From positions 21,406,363-21,470,362 of the forward strand of contig JALGPY010000010.1 in assembly GCA_023055425.1 (NCBI GenBank): 64,000 bases of DNA, read 5' to 3'. The stretch is from Linanthus parryae (taxonomy: Eukaryota > Streptophyta > Magnoliopsida > Ericales > Polemoniaceae). Position 1 is the first letter of the stretch, and every line of letters begins with the position of its first letter. Shown here one piece after another: positions 43,201 to 54,850 of this stretch. The notes under the pieces were generated by a model. That model saw only the letters and a program-made list of their open reading frames with translations. It did no database searches and was not told the origin of the DNA. Made by a program: the position numbers and the translations under genes.

Positions 43201-44313
43201 TGTAAGTTCACAGGTTTCACAGGCTAGCTATTTTAAGGCCTTGAATCAATTTTCAAAGCCTTGAATCACAGGTTTCACAGGCTTCAGCTATTTCAAGTCC
43301 TTGAAACAGCATTCAAACACTTGAAACTTTCTGACATGTATGCATATTCTAAGGGGGAGCTCTTCTGAGTTCTTCTGATCTTATTCTAACTCCCTCACCC
43401 CTATATTTGATCTATTATCACCTGATGATAAAAAACAAAAGCTTTGATTCTCATAGACCTCATTTTCTTAACCTGTTTGACTTAGTTTTGCAGGGAAATT
43501 TTATTTCCTAGTTTGGAGGATTGGTTTCCTAACCTGGGTTTTGCAGGAAAGGAAACATTGAGAGAATGTGATTATGTGATCAATAAGACATTCTTGACAG
43601 CTTCTCAATTTTTTTAAAGACAAGATCAGAACAATAACTCTGAAGATTATGATCAACTATCCCTTGGAGAAGGCTGTTAAAAGAGTAAAAAATGTTTCCT
43701 ACAAAACAGGAAGGTTGTTGCTGAAAATCAGGGAAGATTTGCAGAGTATCTGAGCTGTATAAATGGAGCTCATTTTGAAGAAACAAGAACAACACTGACG
43801 GGCAAAAAGAGAGACACGTTTCAGGATTGACAATCATCAAAGAAGCACATCATTCTGCCAATCCAACTCACAGAAAATCACTGCATTCTTTACTACAGTG
43901 TTTACACTTCCAGTGTTCTTTTGACTTGTACTGAATTTGTATATCTTTCTCATACTACTTATATCTCTCATTCTCAAGGATTTTTCAAAGAGAACAATAG
44001 GGAATTCTTAGTTAATCAGTTAGCTAGAGCATGTACTAGATAGGTTAGTGAGAACCACAAGCTGTAACAGAGTAAGGCATATCTCTTTGCTTGAGATATA
44101 GGGCTTAGCATTTGATTAATAAGAATTGTGTTGAAAATCGTGCAGGGAGGAGATCCATGAGGTAGATACGTAGGTCCAAGTGGACTGAGCTCTATAAATC
44201 CTGTGTCTCTTGCATATATCATTTCATTCATACTTGTTTTATACAGCATTCAAACTAGTCAGTTTTCAAGGGTTTGAAACTCTTTTCAAGGCCTTGAAAA
44301 GGACTTGTCTTCA
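43201..44313 (+). repeat. 3' LTR of E1, internally deleted
   Basis: Starts TGTAAGTTCACAGG. At about 44309, within the region after the last long palindrome, about 180 bp present in the 5' LTR are missing. Only the terminal TTCA remains, followed by target duplication GTGTA (44314-44318). The deletion is therefore internal to the LTR and the insertion boundary is intact. Confidence 0.82.
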
Positions 44314-44318
44314 GTGTA

Positions 44319-44849
44319 GAATGATTGTTTTCAGCCTCCTAGGTCGTCCTTACGTCAAATCTCGTCATAAGACTTCAAAAATTACGTTTTTACCCCAAAA
44401 ATCGGACTTGAGTGTCAGGCATTTCGGCGTCCATTTCGGCCCGAAATGCTGATGCTGCTGAATTTGTTCTGTGACTTCTCCAAGCCATAACTTCTTCGTC
44501 CAATCCCTGATTAAGCTCTGTGACCTTTCGTTGGAAAGCTATTTGAGTGTACTTTCATATGACACCGGTCTCACTCCCAAATTAATTGTAGAACTCCAGA
44601 TATGATCAATTTAGTGCACATTGGTCATCCTAGCTCTTCCAACTTTGCTTCTCTTCATTCCACTTGTGCTTCTGTTGTTTCTGAAGTTCGTTACATGCCT
44701 CCTATCAACGGATTAGCATCCGTTCCTGCCAAGATAACATGAACAAACATACCAAGCGATTATATTTGACAAATAACATCTAAATATGCATAGAAACGCC
44801 CCGACTAACAATAAAGCGCATATGAAACATCAAGTGATAAAACGCAACA
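44319..44849 (-). repeat. 5' LTR of element H, second part
   Basis: Continues the H LTR broken by E1 and ends ...AAAACGCAACA, which gives a TG start in the minus orientation. The region includes CCATAACTTCTTCGTCCAATCC and a TCATATGACACCGG stretch, as in LTRs of plant gypsy/LARD elements. Total LTR length would be about 1.56 kb. Confidence 0.55.
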
Positions 44850-46313
44850 TATTCTCAATAATTAAGCTCAAATCTCTTATGATAATGTGGAAAATGATGG
44901 TAATATATAGCTCCTAAAAGGAACTATCAGCATCCGAGGAGGAACATCAGAAAATTTGATGTAACTTTCCTGATGCTTTGCCCCATGAGCTCTGAGCTTC
45001 AGAAGCAACATGAGATCATGTAGGCGTATGATATGATCATACATTTGAGACAGGTCTTCAAAGAGCAAGCAAGGCATGAGCGGTATGATGTATCTAAGGC
45101 ACTTTTCAAGTGTAGTCTGCCAGAGCGAAACCCATTGGGACCTCATGTACTCTGTATGTTGGGGTACCTTGAGAATCTCACAAGGTTGGGGTTTCCATTA
45201 AGAAAAGAGTTGGCTACTAATCTTCATGAATTACAACATGAATGAGATCAACAAGACTCTTTAAGACTTTCTCAATATGTTGAGGATTGCTGAACAGAAT
45301 ATTAATAAAGGTAAAGGCAAGGCCATGTTGATGGTAAATAAGAGGAAAGGAAAATAGGTTGCGAAGAACCATAAAGAGAAGAAAAAGGTAGTCGATTAGC
45401 CCAAGGAATTTTCCTTGACGCCTGCTGGTAAAGATTCTAAGGGCTCATGTCGCTATTGTAGTCAGATTGGGCACTCGAAGAGGAAATGCCCAAAGTATCT
45501 GGAAGACAAGAAGCTTGGAATAGTGATTCCAGCACCACTAGGTATTTTTATTATAAATTTAAATGTGTCTATCTCTTCATCTTGGGTATTGAATATTGGA
45601 AGTGGATCTCACATTTTTCGAAAGGTGCAGGATCTAAAGAGAATAAGACGACTAGCTAAAGGGGAGATTGTCTTGCGCATTGGGAATGGAGCAAGAGTTG
45701 TTGCATTAGCCGTAGGCGTTTATGACTTATATTTACCTTCTAGACTTATTTAAGAATTATACAATTGTTTTTATGTACCTGCTATGATTAGGAAGATTAT
45801 TTATATTTCTTGGTTGTACAAGAAAGGTTTTTATGTCACTATAAAGGACAAGTGTTGCTCTGTTTATTTTGATAGTCTGCATTATTGTAATGCACTTTTG
45901 TCAAATGGCTTGTATATCCTTGATCTAGATAATTCCGTCTATAACATAAATACTAAGAGGATTAAATCTAATTATTTAAATCCCCCATACCTATGGCACA
46001 GTCGTTTAGGCCATATAAACGAGAGAGGCATTTCGAGGCTCCATAAGGATGGATTTCGAAACTCATTTGATTATGAATCATATGAGACATGTGAAGCTTG
46101 TTCATTGGGAAAAAAGACTAAGTCCCCTTTCACGGAGAAAGGCGAGAGGACTAGTGAGCTATTGGCACTCATACGTACTGATTTATGTGGACCATTCGCT
46201 ACACCCACCAAAGGAGGTTATCCTTAATTCATTACATTTACTGATGACTACAGTAGATATGGGGTTTTGTATCTTATGAAGAACAAATCAAAATCCTTTG
46301 AAAAGTTCAAAGA
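44850..46313 (+). pseudogene. Copia element K, left part: gag, protease, integrase start
   Basis: Decayed copia, a different lineage from E1. The gag UBN2 segment (FKEQARHERYDVSKALFKC ... GFPLRKELATNL) lies at 45033-45244. A zinc knuckle CRYCSQIGHSKRKC is at about 45445. The protease region WVLNIGSGSHIF has Asn and Ile where DTG is expected. GAG-pre-integrase LWHSRLGHINERGISRL and CEACSLGKKTKSPF are at 45990-46130. Integrase starts RTDLCGPFATPT, then FTDDYSRYG. It is broken within the integrase (EKFK/E) by element E4 and resumes at 54851. The 5' LTR and PBS are not visible. Confidence 0.8.
46309..46313. repeat. Left target duplication of E4
   Basis: AAAGA before the LTR. On the right AAGAA follows the LTR at 54846, or AAAGA if the last LTR base is shared (54845-54849). 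Joining the flanks restores the copia integrase reading KFKEFKN. Confidence 0.7.
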
Positions 46314-47728
46314 TGAAAGGGGAGTATGCAGGTAGAAATGCAATATAGATACTCTAGAAGGGGGGTTGAACAGAGTAAACCACCTTTATCGAAACTTGTA
46401 GAAAAGAAGAGTTTCAATGAAGTTCAGGGCCTTGAAAACAGTTTCAAGCCTTTGTAATGAAATACGGTTTGAGATAAAACAGACAAGTCTTTTTGAAGGC
46501 CTTGAAAAGAGTTTCAAACCCTTGAAAACAGACTAGTTTGAATGTTGCAAAAACTGAGTATGCAAATGAAACTGTAAATGTAAGAGACACGGTATTTATA
46601 GAGTTCGGTCCACTTGGACCTACCTCTCTACCCCAGGGATCTTCTCCCTGTAGTACTTTCAACTCAATTCTTATTAATCAAAAGCTAAGCCCTAGATCTG
46701 AAGAACAAAGATTTGCCTTACTCTGTTATATCTTGTGGTTCTCTCTGACCTATCTAGTACCTGCTCTAGCTAACTGATTAACTAAGAATTATATATTTTT
46801 CACCTTGAAAAATCCTTGAGAATGAAAGATTAGAAGTAGTATAATAATGATCTACAAATAAAGCAAGTCAGAAGAACACTAAAAGTATGAAACTGCAGTG
46901 AAGAATGCAGTGATCTTTTGTAAGATGGATTGTGAGAATGTTGTGCTTCTTTGATGCTTGTAAATCCTGAAATGTGTCTGTCTGTTTTGCCCATTGAGTG
47001 TTCTCTATTTTGTTGCTTCAAAACGAGCTCTATTTATATATCTCAAGGCTCTGCAAATCTTCCCTGATTTTCAGCAACAACCTTCCTGTATTGTAGGAAA
47101 CAGATTTGAATCTTTTAAAAGCCTTCTCCAACGGATTGTTGATCATGATCTTCTGAGATATTGATCTAATCTTGTCTTTAATGAATTTGAGAAGCTGTCA
47201 AGAGTGTCTGATTGATCACAGAATCACATTCTCACCAAGTTTCCTATCCTGCAATATCTAGATTAGGAAACCAATCATGTAAACTAGGAAATAATATTTC
47301 CCTGCAAAACTGAGTCAAACAGGTGGATTAAACGATGTTCAATATATCAAAACATTTTGTATTTCATCATCAAATAATAGCATATCAAGCATAAGGGTGA
47401 GAGAGATAGAATCAGATCAGAATAGTTAAGAAAAACTCCCCCTAAGTGTATGCATAGAGGTCAGACAATTTCAAGGCTTTGAATCCAGTTTCAAGGCCTT
47501 GTGAGACCTGATTCAAGTATTTGAAACTGGTTCAAGGCCTTAGAATAAGATCAGAAGAACTCAGAAGAGCTCCCCCTTAGAATATGCATACATGTCAGAA
47601 AGTTTCAAGTGTTTGAATGCTGTTTCAAGGACTTGAAATAGCTGAAGCCTGTGAAACCTGTGATTCAAGGCTTTGAAAATTGATTCAAGGCCTTAAAATA
47701 GCTAGCCTATGCAACCTGTGAACTTACA
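46314..47728 (-). repeat. 3' LTR of E4, mosaic
   Basis: 1415 bp, longer than its partner. The first 190 bases on the minus strand (about 47541-47728) nearly match the start of the E1 3' LTR at 43201, while the rest matches the E4 5' LTR. The two start modules are partly duplicated, so both CCCCCTTAGAATATGC and CCCCTAAGTGTATGC versions are present. Confidence 0.88.
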
Positions 47729-47739
47729 ATCTCCCCCTT
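47729..47739 (-). promoter_or_regulatory. Polypurine tract of E4
   Basis: On the minus strand AAGGGGGAGAT against the 3' LTR start TGTAAGTTCACAGG, identical to E1. Confidence 0.85.
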
Positions 47740-48029
47740 GATGAACAACAAAACCTCAATCTGTTTAAATCTTTGTTTCTGCCAAAAAAAACACTGATTA
47801 GCTCACAGTTAAAATAACACATTGGTTCCAAAAAGATCCAACTTATTCAATAGCATACTTAACCAGAAAAACACAGAAGTTCCTACTGAACAAAAACGAA
47901 ACAACCTAAAGATTTCTCCCCCTTTTAGAATTTCATAAAAAAGAATGACAAAATAATGGATCAAAGTCTTTGGAAAATTTAGAATAAACTGAAAAAGAGG
48001 GGTGGGAAAGAAAGAATAGGCAGGAGTTA
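47740..48029. other. E4 spacer between PPT and the extra ORF
   Basis: Non-coding. Contains the internal purine run AAAAGGGGGAGAAAT (minus strand, about 47930), equivalent to 35910 and 42970. Confidence 0.5.
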
Positions 48030-48696
48030 ATGGGGTAGGTTCTTCTTCTCCATCATGATCTCCTTCTTCTTCCTCACTGTCTCCATCATTTTCCTGGACT
48101 TGTGCAGTTACCACATCAATTTATTCAATAAAGGAACTAATCTTCTCTATAACACTGTTGAATAAGAAGTTGAGTCCTTCTAAAGCTTTTCTTCCATGCT
48201 TTAGTTTCTTCTTCACATCCACCCTTTTATGTTGTGGAGAGAAGATTTTGTGATGATCTTTCTTTCCCGTTTTTGAAGCAGTCCCTGTTTCAGGAAGATC
48301 CTTCTCAATTTTTCTTCTTTTGGAAACAGAATACACTCCATAGGTACATGAAGTAGTATCTGAATCTGAGCCTGGAATGAGGATTTCCTTTCCTTTTCCC
48401 TTGATCCCTCTGTCTGCCTTTTTCTTGTCCCTCTTAGGACTTCCAATATGGATTCCCTTCTGCTTCTTTTGTGCAGTCCCCGTGGTCTTTTTCTTCTTGC
48501 TTGTTACTAGAAATTGGTTTTTCTTTACCATCTTTTGGGGAGGTAAAGACTCTAGTTCTTCATCAGTATACCCTTTTGGTTTTGAGTCTTCACTGTTATC
48601 TTGAACATTATCCTCTGCTGTCTTTATCTTCTTCTCTGTACTAGGCTTAGAACCGCAAGCCATCTTGATTATCTCATAGGATCTTCTAGTGCTCAT
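48030..48696 (-). pseudogene. Shortened extra ORF after pol of E4
   Basis: Starts MSTRRSYEIIKMACGSKPS, a Lys-rich N-terminus, then jumps to the acidic tail (DGDSEEEEGDHDGEEEPTP). One in-frame stop at 48121-48123. The central folded region found in E1 and E2 is missing, so about 1 kb was lost. Confidence 0.7.
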
Positions 48697-49150
48697 TAGG
48701 GTTTGGGAGAAGAATAGAGAGAGTCTGGAATGATATGGAGTGAAGGTGAAGAGAAGAAGACAAATACTGAAAGAGTTTGAGTTGAGAAAGGAAATTGCAA
48801 TCTCTATGATCTCAAAAGATTTGTAATGATCATAGAGGATTCAAATATTTTTGGCCGTTGGAAATAAAATAATTTAGTACTATACTTGGCCAACAACAAT
48901 TTTGAAAATGGTAGGGGCAATATTGAGCAAATATCTACAAAGATAGCACTCGATACTGTATGATCCAAAAGTTATTGACTAACCAGTTATCAGGCTTATT
49001 TTCAAGGCTTTGAAAATAATTTCAAGGTCTTGAAACGCTTCTAAACTGAAGCACATAAAATCAAAGCTTTGAAATTATTTTCATGGTTTTGAAAATCAGT
49101 TCAAGTCTTTGAAACACATAATAGCTTACCTTCCTCACCTGATGCTCCCC

Positions 49151-52100
49151 CTAAACCAATGCATCTTTATTTAGCATGAATAATTCCAGTCTTAGAGCTG
49201 AAAATCTTTCATCTGGCAATGGTTTAGTGAAGATATATGAAAGTTTCATGTTAGTAGAAACAAATTCAGAAACAATATCACCTTTCTCAGCATGATCTCT
49301 GATGAAATGGTGTCTGATATCAACGTTCTTGGTTCTTGAATGTTGAACTGGGTTCTTTGTAATTGATATTGCACTTGTGTTGTCACATTTGATGGGTATA
49401 CTTGTGAAATCAAATCGAATATCTCTCAACTGTTGAGAAATCCATAAAAATTGTGAACAACATGCTCCAGCAGATATATTCATCTTCAACTGTTGATAAA
49501 GCAACTGATTTTTTTTCTTGGAGTGCCAACTGATTAGAGAATCCAATGAATTTGCAAGTTCCTGAAGTGTTTTTTCTATCAACTTTGTAACCTGCAAAGT
49601 CAGCATCTGAGAATCCATGCAAAGAAAAGTTAGAATGTCTTGGATACCAAAGCCCTAAGTCTTTGGTACCATTGAGATATCTGAATATTCTTTTCACAAT
49701 AGTCAAATGTGACTCCTTTGGATTATCTTTAAATCTTGCACACATACAAACACTGAACATGGTATCTTGTCTACTAGCAGTAAGGTATAGCAATGGTCCA
49801 ATCATACCTCTATACTCTTTCACATTGACACTGTTACCAGATTCATCTTTATCTAAAGACACTGTAGAACTCATGGGAGTCTTGATTTCTTTTGATTGAG
49901 ACATGTTGTACTTGTTCAACAAGTCCCTAGTGTACTTGAATTGATGTAGAAAGATGCCCTTCTTCAGATGATGTATTGGAAGTCCAAGGAAGAAGTTCAA
50001 CTCTCCTATCATGCTCATTTCAAATTCCGTGCTCACAGGACTTGAGAATTCTTTGCATAATAGATTATTAATATGTCCAAATAAGATATCATCAACATAA
50101 ATCTGAACTACAAGTAAATCTTTCTCATTAGTCTTTATGAAAAGGGTCTTTTCTACCAATCCTCTTTTGAAATTATTTTCAAGCAAAAACTTTTACAATC
50201 TTTCATACCAAGCTCTTGGAGCTTGTTTCAAACCATAAAGAGCTTTGTCAAGTTTTTAAAAATGATCTGGAAACTAATCACTTTCAAAACCAGGAGGTTG
50301 CGCAACATAAACTTCCTCTTGCAAGTAACATTCAAAAATGCGCATTTCACATCCATTTGGAAAAGTTTCATGTTTTTGTAAGATGCAAAAGAAAGTAAAA
50401 TTATAATTTCTTCTAACCTGGAAACTGGAGCAAAAGTTTCCTCAAAATCAATACCTTCTTCTTGGTTGTAACCTTGACAAACTAACCTTGCTTTGTTTCT
50501 GATCACATTGCCATTCTCATCTAGTTTGTTTCTGAACACCCATCTGGTACCAATGAAAGACTGGTTTGTTGGTGGAGGAACTAAGTTCCACACCTTGTTT
50601 CTTTCAAATTCATTTATTTCACTTTGCATAGCTATAATCCAGTCTGCTTCTTGTAATGCTTCCTTCACAGTTTTGGGTTCTACAAGAGAAATAAAAGCAT
50701 TAAAAGCACAAAGATTCTTCAAGATCTTGTTTGTGTACCAGTGGTTGGATCATAGATGATGTTGTCAGCTAGATGAGATGAAAGATATTTCAATCTCTTT
50801 CTTGGAGACCAGGGTTCAGGCTCTCCATATTGCTTCTCTTGTCTTGAAGTAGTAGCCTGATCATTCATATCTTTCTGATCATCTTTTCAAGGCTTTGATC
50901 TTTGTTTTTCCAAGGCATTGGATCTTGTTTTCAAGGTCTTGAAATTGGCTTATGTTTCCTTATGAGCCTTTCTTGAAACCAAGTGAGTTCTCAGATTCAT
51001 CTTCTGATTCATGCTTGTTAAGATTCAAGTCTGCAAAACTTTCACTTAAAGAACCATCATGGCTTTCATCAAAGATAACATGAATACTTTATTCAACAAG
51101 TCTGGTTATTTTATTATAAACTCTGTAAGCTTTGCTAGTAAGAGAGTAACCAAGAAACATACCTTCATCACTTCTTGCATCAAACTTACCCAAGTTGTCC
51201 TTACCATTGTTGTGGACAAAACAAGTGCAACCAAAGGGTTTGAAGTATGAAATGTTTGGTTTTCTCCCTTCGAAAAGTTCATAGGGGGTCTTCTTCAAGA
51301 TAGGTCCGATCAAGCACATGTTCAAAATGTAATTTGCTGTATTCATAGCTTCTGCCCAATTGTGTTTTGGCAGCTTGTTCTCTAGAAGAATTGTTCTTGA
51401 CATATCTTTAAGAGTCATGTTCTTTCTTTCAACAACTCAATTCTGTTGAGGAGTTCTAGGAGCAGAGAAATTGTGAGAGATACCATTCTTAACACAGAAT
51501 AAATCAAATTCTAATTTTTCAAACTCTCTACCATTATCACTTCTCATTGAAGAAATAGGTAGGTTTTTCATGGTTTGAAGTTCTCTGCAAAGCTTTGAAA
51601 ATTAAAAGAGGGCTTCAGATTTTTCTTTGAGAAAAATAACCCAAGTATATCTAGAGTAATCATTTACAATAACTAGCATATACCTCTTACCTTTTGGAGC
51701 TGGTGTCCTCATAGGACCACAGAGATCCATTTGAAGCAATTCAATAGTTCTAGTAGTACTTACGAATTTCTTTCGCTTGAATGAGCTTCTGGTATGCTTA
51801 CCCTGAGCACTAGCTTTGAATACATCATCATCAGATGGTAATATTCTTACCAGATCTTTGCAGATCAACTTGTTCAAGGTAAGCAAGCTAATGTGACCAA
51901 GCTTTTTGTGCGAGAGCTTTGAATCCTCTTTCAAGTCCTTGAGACGATTCAAGCTTTCACCTGCAACTTTGTTAGTCTGAAAAGTATAAACATTGTTTGA
52001 TCAAGAGGATATGAGAATGCAATTGCCTGATTTCTCATTATGCACCACACACTTCTCTTTATCAAAGTTAACCTTATTGTCATTGTCACAAATCTGAGAT

Positions 52101-52400
52101 ACACTAATCAAGTTAAATTTCAAGCCATCAACTAGATATACATCAGAAATTGAATTTTCAGAATTTGTACCAACTTTACCAATACCAAGAATGTTGCATT
52201 TGCCTTTGTCACCAAGTGTAATTGAACCATCATATTGCTCTTTCAATTCAGAGAATAGGGATCTCTTTCCACTCATGTGTCTTGAGCAACCACTGTCCAT
52301 AAACCACTTATGTTCTTTGACATTGGTGACAACCTCAGTGTTCTTTTCAGAACTATCATCATGCCTGGCCATGAAGCATAGGTTGGCATGTTCTTCTTGA
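49151..52400 (-). pseudogene. pol: pol of E4: protease, integrase, RT, RNase H
   Basis: From right to left on the minus strand: protease FMDSGCSRHMSGKRS (about 52290), GAG-pre-integrase with changes (LSHKKLGHIS, the CxxC replaced in KASAQG), integrase 51952-51602 and 51418-51089, RT 50722-50228 (TRWVFRNKLDENG) and 50186-49410 with an intact YVDD (about 50095), and RNase H ending SRTKNVDIRHHFIRDH and FTKPLPDERFSALRL (49618-49151). Stops and frameshifts separate these pieces. Confidence 0.85.
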
Positions 52401-53456
52401 GATTCATAATCACTTGAGCTATATGAGTCACTCCATGAAGATATCATAGCTTTCTTTCTCTTGTCATGGTATTTCTTCTGAATGTTATTGCTTTTATTGT
52501 GTGGACAATCTCTTATCAAGTGACCTGCATCACCACACTCAAAGCAGTTAATGAGTTTTGATTTGTTTTGTGAATAAGACTTAACTTTGTAGTCCTTGCT
52601 ACTGGATGATCTATGCCTTTCTCTGTTGAAGTCTTTGTTTCCAAAGTTTTTTTTCATCATAAGGATCTTAGTCAAGGCTTTGGAAATCAAAGCAAATGGA
52701 TCTTCATCATCATCTTGCGTTTCAAGGCTTTGAATTTTCTCATTCTCTTTTCCTTCAGTGCTAAGTTCTGGACACTTTATGGTAGCTCTCCATCATCCTC
52801 ATTCATGGATATCTCATGTGTCAGGAGCTTCCCTTGTAGGTCATCAAGTTGTAGTGATGAGAGATCTTGAGCTTCTCCAATAGTTGTAGTATTTGGTTTC
52901 CATTTAGCCTTTGGAAGACTTCTCAGTGTCTTCCTTACCTTTTCTTCATTGGAAATATGCTTTCCCAGTGAATCAAGGTTGTTGAAAATGTCTGTGAACC
53001 TCTTGATCATGTCTCTGATTGACTGATCTGCATTCATCATGAATAGCTCATATTGCCTGAGATAGATGTTGATCTTGGTTTGCTTGACTTGACTGGTTCC
53101 TTCTAATGTCAGAACAAGCTTATCGCAGATCTCATTGGCAGTCTTAGAGCCTGAGATCCTGTTGAATTCATCTGTACTCAAAGCACATACAAGATGTTAA
53201 TAGATTTTAAATTCTTATAGAATTGCCCTAATTCAGAAGAGGAGAGTGAGTCTTCAGATTTGGGGGTTTTAATCCCATCTTTTTCTGAGTAGAAAGTGTG
53301 ACGTCCATTCTGAGTAATGGTCCAAATCTCTATGTCTTGATCAAAGATGAAAATTTTCATCAGGGCTTTCTAGTGAGAAAAGTTGTCCCAACAAAATAGA
53401 GGAGGTCTGTTAGCTGCTCTTCCCGGTGAGAAACCACCATCACCTGCAGTACTCAT
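52401..53456 (-). pseudogene. gag: gag of E4
   Basis: Starts at 53456 with MSTAGDGGFS and has an early stop. UBN2-like segment at 52777-53181 (TDEFNRISGSKTANEICDKL, IYLRQYELFMMNADQS). Zinc knuckle CFECGDAGHLIRDC at about 52540. After this knuckle it runs directly into the protease region, so the coiled-coil region and second zinc knuckle seen in E1/E2 are missing here. Confidence 0.82.
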
Positions 53457-53489
53457 GATCACCAGATGGTTTCATATACAGTGAAACAA

Positions 53490-53502
53490 GCTTTGATACC
53501 AA
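53490..53502 (-). promoter_or_regulatory. Primer binding site of E4
   Basis: On the minus strand TTGGTATCAAAGC, one change from the initiator-tRNA-Met complement in E1. Confidence 0.85.
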
Positions 53503-53503
53503 T

Positions 53504-54845
53504 TTAAAGGGGATTATGCAGGTAGAAATGCAATACAGATACTCTAGAAGGGGGGGTTGAATAAAGTATGCCAACTTTTTCAAAACTTGTAGAAAAGAAG
53601 AGTTTCAATGAAGTTCAAGGCCTTGAAAACTGTTTCAAGCCTTTGGAATGAAAAACAGTTTGAGATAAAAACATACAAGTCTTTTTCAAGGCCTTGAAAA
53701 GAGTTTCAAACACTTGAAAACATACTAGTTTGAATGCTGAAAAAACTAAGTATGCAAATGAAACTAAAACTGTCAGAGACACAGGATTTATAGAGATAAA
53801 TCCACTTGGACCTACGTCTCTACCCCACGGATCTTCTCCTTGTAGGATTTTCAACTCAATTCTTATTAATCAAAACTAAGCCCTAAATATCAAGCACAGA
53901 GATTTGCCTTAATCTCTTATCGCTTGTGGTTTTCTCTAACCTATCTTGTACCTGCTCTAGCTAACTCATTAACTAAGAATTCTCTATTTTTCACCTTGAA
54001 CAATCCTTGAGAATGAAAGATTAGAATTTTTTTTTTTTTTTTTTTTTTTTGAGAAGCAAATGAAAGATTAGATTTAGTACAAGAATGATCTACAAATAAA
54101 GCACAAGTCAAAAGAACACTGAAAGTATGAAACTGCGCTGAAGAATGCAGTGATCTTCTGTAAGATGATTGTGAGAATGATGTGCTTCTTTGATGCTTGT
54201 CATTCCTGAAATGTGTCTCTCTATTTTTCCCGTTGAGTGTTCTCTATTTTGTTGCTTCAAAATGAGCTCTATTTATATAGCTCAAGGCTCTGCAAATCTT
54301 CCCTGATTATCAGCAACAACCTTCCTGTATTGTAGGAAACAGCTTTGACTCTTTTAACAGCCTTCTCCAACGGATAGTTGATCGTGATATTCTGAGATAT
54401 TGATCTGATCTTGTCTTTAAACAATTTGAGAAGCTGTCAAGAGATTGATCACAGAATCACATTCTCTCCAAGTTTCCTATCCTGCAAAATCCAGATTTGG
54501 AAACAAATCCTGTAAACTAGGAAATAATATTTCCCTGCAAAACTGAGTCAAACAGGTTGATTAAACGATGTTCAATATATCAAAACATTTTGTCTTTCAT
54601 CATCAAATAATAGCAGATCAAGCATAGGGGTTAGAGAGATAGAATCATATCAGAAGAGTTAAGATAAACTCCCCCTAAGTGTGTGCATACAGGTCAGACA
54701 GTTTCAAGGCTTTGAATCCAGTTTCAAGGCCTTGAAATAGCTCTGCTATTTCAAACCTGTGAAACCTGATTCAAGGCATTGAAAACTGGTTCAAGGCCTT
54801 GAAATAGTTTTACTATTTCAAGCCTATGCAACCTGTGAACTTACA
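53504..54845 (-). repeat. 5' LTR of E4
   Basis: 1342 bp. Starts TGTAAGTTCACAGG on the minus strand; its other end is ...CCCCTTTAA instead of CA. An 18-bp AAGGCCTT-centred palindrome lies at 53683-53700, with others at about 53620, 54730 and 54800. Contains a small poly-A retroposition at 54026-54058. Confidence 0.88.
54012..54072 (-). mobile_element. Tiny poly-A retroposed insertion with 14-bp duplication
   Basis: Inside the E4 5' LTR, 33 extra bases (54026-54058: one A, T24, GAGAAGCA) are flanked by identical 14-bp copies of AATGAAAGATTAGA (54012-54025 and 54059-54072). The other E4 LTR has a single copy and no insert (about 46821). A poly-A tail with a 14-bp target duplication is the signature of LINE-driven retroposition; the body is reduced to about 8 bases. 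Confidence 0.8.
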
Positions 54846-54850
54846 AAGAA

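Larger units (their letters stand above)
24504..44313 (+). mobile_element. Element E1: SIRE-type Ty1/copia, contains E2
   Basis: LTR retrotransposon on the plus strand with target duplication GTGTA (24499-24503 and 44314-44318), PBS for initiator tRNA-Met, gag with zinc knuckles, protease, integrase, RT, RNase H, an extra ORF after pol, PPT and a 3' LTR. Element E2 interrupts its gag at 27286. Without E2 the element is about 9.7 kb. The PR-INT-RT-RH order and an extra ORF between pol and the 3' LTR fit the SIRE (Maximus) lineage. It is dead: gag has stops and frameshifts, the RT core and part of RNase H are deleted, and the 3' LTR has an internal deletion. Confidence 0.9.
46314..54845 (-). 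mobile_element. Element E4: SIRE-type copia inserted in K, minus strand
   Basis: 8.5-kb element with LTRs 46314-47728 (3') and 53504-54845 (5'), PBS 53490-53502, PPT 47729-47739, gag-pol on the minus strand and a shortened extra ORF. Same family as E1 and E2, in opposite orientation. The RT active site YVDD is intact, but gag-pol has several stops and frameshifts. Confidence 0.92.
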
